Shown here in pieces: positions 59,939 to 64,000 of a stretch of DNA of 64,000 nt. Both the position numbers and the translations under genes were made by a program. This DNA comes from Euryodendron excelsum (taxonomy: Eukaryota; Streptophyta; Magnoliopsida; Ericales; Pentaphylacaceae), in the NCBI GenBank assembly GCA_033060915.1, contig CM065377.1:36183183-36247182 (forward strand), given 5' to 3'. Each line of letters opens with the position of its first letter. The stretch's first letter is position 1. The notes under the pieces were generated by a model, which saw only the letters and a list, made by a program, of their open reading frames with translations, was not told the origin of the DNA and did not search any database.

Positions 59939-60250
59939 AGCTTTGGCAATTAGCATTGGTGGACGAACCTTGGAGATTTAATTTTGACGAAAGCACTTAA
60001 CCATCATTGTACGACCACGAGTATACTCAATTGCTCACTTGGGTAACTTCATTCCATTCTTTATATTTGAGCAATTCTTTTTTGTTTTCTTTTTATTTTT
60101 TTGGGTTGGGTTGGAGTGGTGCTATTTGCTAATGACATTTTGCAGAGATTTGGAGGATAGGTTTGTTTGAATTTGTCAAATTGGGGGTTTTTTTTATGTG
60201 CATGAAGGATGTGCCTGCAACTCCTCATCAATCTCTTAGAGATTAGATAA
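59939..60250 (+). mobile_element. Remnant of Athila-like internal leader
   Basis: Sequence following the primer site, without open frames. It breaks off near 60250, where it joins the 3' part of an Ogre-like element. Confidence 0.4.
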
Positions 60251-61151
60251 TTGCGGCTAATTCCAACTTTTCCAACTTCCTAAAATTTTTCAAAAATTTC
60301 AAAACACTCAAAAGGAGTCATACAATTTTTAAAAAAATATCCCACAATTTTTTTAACCACAAACCAGCTTGTTTCTTAATTTTTCTTATTTTCTCCTAAT
60401 CTCCACATAATTTTCTAACTTTCAAAAAATAAAAAAATTTAAAAATTTTTAAAAAATCACGAAACTTTCCGCAGTTGTTCAAAATATTTTTCTAAGGCAT
60501 ACGGTGCAAAAATTTGGCAAGAAAATGAAATACCCAAAGCCATAGGTGTAAATTCTCAATTCTTGCAAGAACCCCTTATACATGAACATGCACATTCATC
60601 AAAATACAAAAACGATCCCATAAACAAGCTCAAAACAAGTCAAAACATTGACTTTGACTATCCATATGCATCAATCGGACGTCTACGCAAAGAAATCAAT
60701 AACAAACAAAAACAAAAAAAAACTCACTTTCTAGAGTTCTCTGGCCAAAACTTCTTTTCCAGAGATAGTGAACTTTTCCAGTGGCCCTCCAAAGTCTCTC
60801 CCGGCAATGCCCAAGAAAAATCCTCCAAAACATTTCAAAGAGAAATCACAAAAAACGCCCAAACCTATGCAAAGAGTAGCAAAGTTCGCAGCTGATGGGG
60901 TTTTAAAACCCAGATGTGCTTGATACCACTAGCAAAGGTGCCAAGGAAATTTTATGTCTAGCGCCACTAAGGTCAAATTTTGACCCCCCCCCCCCTTCAC
61001 CAAATCCAGTTTTAAACACTCCCGAACCTCCAAACTTCAAATTTTGAACTCCAGCTCTTATAATTCATCAACTCTGGTCCCTCCAATCACCTCACGGACA
61101 ACATGGGACCCTTACTTTATTATTTTCTATCTTCGACAAAGAAGGACATCT
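60251..61151 (+). mobile_element. 3' internal region of a second plus-strand Ogre-like element
   Basis: Reverse-complement counterpart of 36191-37200 in the big element: the CATxGTTGTTCAAxAxATTTTTCTAAGxCA block, the GCGCCACTAAGG box near 60961, and an ending in a purine-rich GACAAAGAAGGACATC tract. Pol is missing upstream. The 110-residue frame at 60563-60895 is on the strand antisense to the antisense-ORF leader and has no recognisable motif, so I do not call it a gene. Confidence 0.65.
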
Positions 61152-61440
61152 ATAAGCACCCTATTTTTGCCCACTCAGCTATCTCTGGCCTGACTAGACT
61201 CACTTTCAAACACCACAAGTATATTCAAACCATAACCAACCCTTCCAAACACTGATCCAATCCACCGGCACGCTCTTTAAGAAGGTACCTAAGTCCTCCG
61301 AGTAATAATTTCACCTCTTTGAAGATTTTCCTAGACGATTCAGCATGCTTAGAGTGATAATTGAGCCAATTCCAGACCCATTCTGCTGACTCTTAGTCAA
61401 AATGACCATTTTACCCCCAAAGCCCTCATCAACCACATCG

Positions 61441-62060
61441 GCTCTAGGTATCAAACTGATAAGTCTCTTGGGCACTCCAACGAGTATCCTTGATATCCAA
61501 ATCTCGTTTCAGTCAATTTTGTGCCTTTTTCGAGGTCTCCAGATTCAAATGACCATTTTGCCCCTAGTGGGTCGGTCGTCCTTTTGAACCACTCCAGCTC
61601 TAGGTATCAAACAGAAAATTCCTAAAGACATTCCCCTGAGTGTCCCTAACCTTCAAAACCTCTTCTAGTAAATTTCGAACCCATTCTGGTGTTTTCCAGT
61701 CCAACTAACCGTTTTACCCTAGTAGGCCGATCATCTTTTTCAACCACACTGGCTCTGGGTATCAAACCGGTAAACCCCTGAGGCACTCCTATGAGTATCT
61801 CCAATCTCTAAGTGCAATCTTGGTCCATTTCGATATTTTCTGGTCCAAATAATCATTTTGCCCCTAGTGGGCTAGTCATCCCTTTCAACCACACCGACTC
61901 TGGATGTCAAACCCAATAATCCTCTAGAACACTCTTAATATTGTTTCCAACCTTTGAATGCTATCATGGTCCATTTTGGTACTTTCTGATTCAAATAATT
62001 GTTTTGCCCTTAGTGGGCCGATCACCCTTTTCAACCATTCCGGCTCTGGGTATCAAACCA
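61441..62060. repeat. U3 repeat of about 150 bp, five copies
   Basis: GCTCTxGGTATCAAAC recurs at 61441, 61597, 61752, 61896 (diverged) and 62043, with spacings of 156, 155, 144 and 147 bp. Each is preceded by TTTTGCCCCTAGTGGGxCG. It is the plus-strand equivalent of the repeat at 1141-1720. Confidence 0.85.
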
Positions 62061-62154
62061 GCAACCTCGGGCGCCCTATCTCTTTTCCAGCTAGGCTTCG
62101 TAGCCTGGCAGCTTCTAGATCAAACCAAAGCCACTTACAGTAGAGCCAGGCAAA

Positions 62155-62335
62155 AAAAATACCTAGGAGCCACTAGGAGTGGCGCTCAGATCTTTGCTTT
62201 GTAGCCCAAGGTCGAATCAAATCTCGAAGATCACTGCCATACAAGGATGGTGCCACTCCTAGTGGCGCTAAGCCGAAAAGTGGCTAGGCGCCACTAACAG
62301 TGGCATCAAGTAAATATTGGCTAGGCGCCACCTCC
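62155..62335. promoter_or_regulatory. Cluster of AGTGGCGCC / GGCGCCACT boxes before TATA
   Basis: Alternating arms lie at about 62168 (CCACTAGGAGTGGCGC), 62250 (GTGCCACTCCTAGTGGCGC), 62287 (GGCGCCACTAACAGTGGC) and 62325 (GGCGCCACC), all within 200 bp upstream of the TATA box at 62348. Equivalent single pairs are at about 740-782, 34655-34710, 47440-47490 and 55675-55725. A regulatory role is inferred. Confidence 0.55.
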
Positions 62336-62347
62336 TCAACTATTGCC

Positions 62348-62355
62348 TATAAATA
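62348..62355 (+). promoter_or_regulatory. LTR TATA box
   Basis: TATAAATA in the context TTGCCTATAAATATAGACC, the same relative position as in the other LTRs. Confidence 0.7.
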
Positions 62356-62617
62356 TAGACCACCCCCCAGCGTATTCCAAGTCTGAAAAATCACAAAGAA
62401 ATGTTCTCTGTTAAGACAACCCCCTAAATCCTCCCAAAACCCTAGCTCTCTCTAAGGTTCAAGCCTCCCTATCCTATACACTCCAAACCCTAGCCCCCGA
62501 GCACCATTGGAGGCCATCTTCAGTCCTTTCGAAGCCCTCTTAAGTCCAAGGCAAACTCTCCATAGAAGCTTGAATAAGGTTTAAAGACAAGGTAGGGTTT
62601 CTCTTTAAATTTTGTAA

Positions 62618-62643
62618 CCCCCCCCCCCCCCCCCCCCCCCCCC
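62618..62643. repeat. C26 homopolymer in LTR leader
   Basis: Sister LTRs have a short C-rich sequence (CAATCCCCACTCCTC near 2765) here, so this copy has an expanded run or a sequencing artefact. A 12-C run at 60984-60995 is similar. Confidence 0.85.
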
Positions 62644-63419
62644 TCCCTCTCTTCTCCCTCCTAACACACTTAGACTATTCTCTATTTTACTTCCTATCTG
62701 TAACCCTCTCTTCTTGCATGCTTGAAACACGAGGACCTTAGGTCCATACCTAGGGGAAGCTTTGGGGAGACCACCGTGTCAGGGGTCTTCCTTTAGTCTA
62801 ACCAATCATGGTATGGTCTTGAGGCCCCTTGCAATGTGGTGAAGCCTTCAACCTTGTATGTTCATATCCCTATTGCATTATTTTCAAACTCACAACCCTA
62901 GGGTGATTCTAACCTCTGCATAGTTAGAATTTTCCTAGGAAAGTGACATATTCAAAGGGACCACCAAGGTCTACATTAGGGTTTTAAGCCCTAGTTTATT
63001 TTCAAAATTACAATGCTAAAGTGGTTCTAGCCTTTTTTGTGGTTAGGATTGCTTTAGGAAAGTGGCATATACAAGAAGGCCTCCAAATGCCACATTAGGG
63101 TTTTAAGCCCTAAAATACCTCTGTCAAAACCTTTTCTTTTATTTCTTTTAAAACCCCTTTAAATTCCATGTTTAAGCACTTTTCTCGAAATTAGTCCAAG
63201 AGTTGTTTTCTTGAAGCCCTAGGAATCCATGTCTAGGAAAGTCCCTTCTTGTCCCTTAACTTCATTCTTGCATCATTGCATCAAAATAGTTTTTTAAATC
63301 ATTGTTACATCATGTTTTCTAAAAAAGTGCATAATTCTCTTGATTTATTTCCAAGCCAATGTCACATAAAATCATAACTTTTCAAACCAAAAGATTTTAT
63401 AAAAAATCATACATTTTTC

Positions 63420-63760
63420 CAAGTCAAACCCTTCCTATTTTGAACCAAATCAAATCTTCCCATTTTAGAAACCAAATCAAATCTTTCCATTTTGGAAACA
63501 AAATCAAATATTTCATTTTGGAAACTAAATCAAATATTCTATTTTTGGAAACAAATCAAATCTTTTATTTTCGGAAATGAAATCAAATTTTCCTCCTTTG
63601 GAAACAAAATGCAATCCTCCCTTTTTGGAAACAAAATCAAAACTTTCCTAAAACAAAACTTTCCTAAATCGAAGCTTTTCTTTTTTTCAATACTTTTCTA
63701 AATCAAAACTTTTCTAAAATAAAACTTTCATATTTCAAAACTTTCCAAAAGTAAAACTTT
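63420..63760. repeat. GGAAACAAAATCAAAT short repeats in LTR leader
   Basis: About ten degenerate units of roughly 30 bp (TTTTGGAAACAAAATCAAAT) grading into AAAACTTTCCTAAATC units. This is the plus-strand counterpart of the array at 45240-45800. Two short open frames here are repeat translations. Confidence 0.7.
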
Positions 63761-64000
63761 CATTTTTCGACTAAAAATCATACATTTCTCTATTGCATCA
63801 AATAAAATCTTTTCTATTTCAAGGCATCCTTCCTAAACCCTCATTTACTTGCATTCCAAGTCACTTCCAACCTTAGGTCATCTAACCGTAGGTCAACCAA
63901 ACCCTAGAATGTCTAACCTAAGGTCAATACCATAAGTCGACCTAACCCTTAGTCAATCTAACCCTAGGTTAGCTTAACCCTTGTTTGCCCAACCAAGATT

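Larger units (their letters stand above)
61152..64000 (+). mobile_element. Partial Ogre-type LTR running off the window
   Basis: It starts TATAAGCACCCTATTTTTGCC (first base pair mutated from TG, as in 36190) after the purine tract. U3 is about 1.2 kb with five 156-bp-type units. The TATA box is at 62348, and the leader and the CCTAACC array follow up to the window end. Confidence 0.8.

Noticed and set aside
60563..60895. 110-residue plus-strand open frame before the right-hand LTR
   Set aside because: The homologous region of the big element (36200-37200, reversed) does not keep this frame open, so it is not a conserved ORF.

Overview
The window is plant nuclear DNA, almost certainly from a eudicot with a repeat-rich, intron-containing genome. 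The evidence is a three-exon NAC transcription factor gene, very large Ty3/gypsy LTR retrotransposons of the Tat/Ogre type, Athila-like LTRs, LINE fragments and MITEs. There is no bacterial-style gene organisation. I cannot name the species; a woody eudicot is a guess from the style of the repeats.

Layout. (1) 1-20130 is stacked retrotransposon debris. It starts with a minus-oriented Ogre-type LTR fragment (1-2171) fused head to head to a plus-oriented, pol-less Ogre-like element (2172-15472). That element has a decayed gag-like region, three kinds of tandem repeat, a polypurine tract and a 4.7 kb 3' LTR. A second plus-oriented LTR fragment (15473-18574) and two Athila-like LTR fragments (to about 20130) follow. 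(2) 20131-32495 is a 12 kb low-copy, AT-rich island holding the one convincing host gene, a JUB1/ANAC042-type NAC gene at 30152-31434 on the plus strand, with a few MITE-like elements. (3) 32496-57266 is one 24.76 kb minus-strand Ogre-like element bounded by a 5-bp target duplication (CTATT). Inside it lie decayed gag-pro, RT, two RNase H regions and integrase, a probable retained intron, and a coding remnant on the opposite strand between pol and the 3' LTR. A 4.88 kb solo LTR (with its own AGGAG duplication) and a 745-bp hAT-like MITE are inserted in it; the MITE lies in the protease active-site region. (4) 57267-58393 is a 5'-truncated LINE. (5) 58701-60250 is an Athila-like LTR with a decayed tRNA-Asp-type primer site. 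(6) 60251-64000 is the 3' end of another plus-strand Ogre-like element running off the window.

The retroelement proteins are all broken by stops and frameshifts. Many stops are TAG where a Trp codon is expected, which fits deamination of methylated cytosines. The parts most worth a second look are the antisense extra coding remnant, the variable palindrome-bearing repeats in the LTR promoters, and the satellite-like array beside the polypurine tract.
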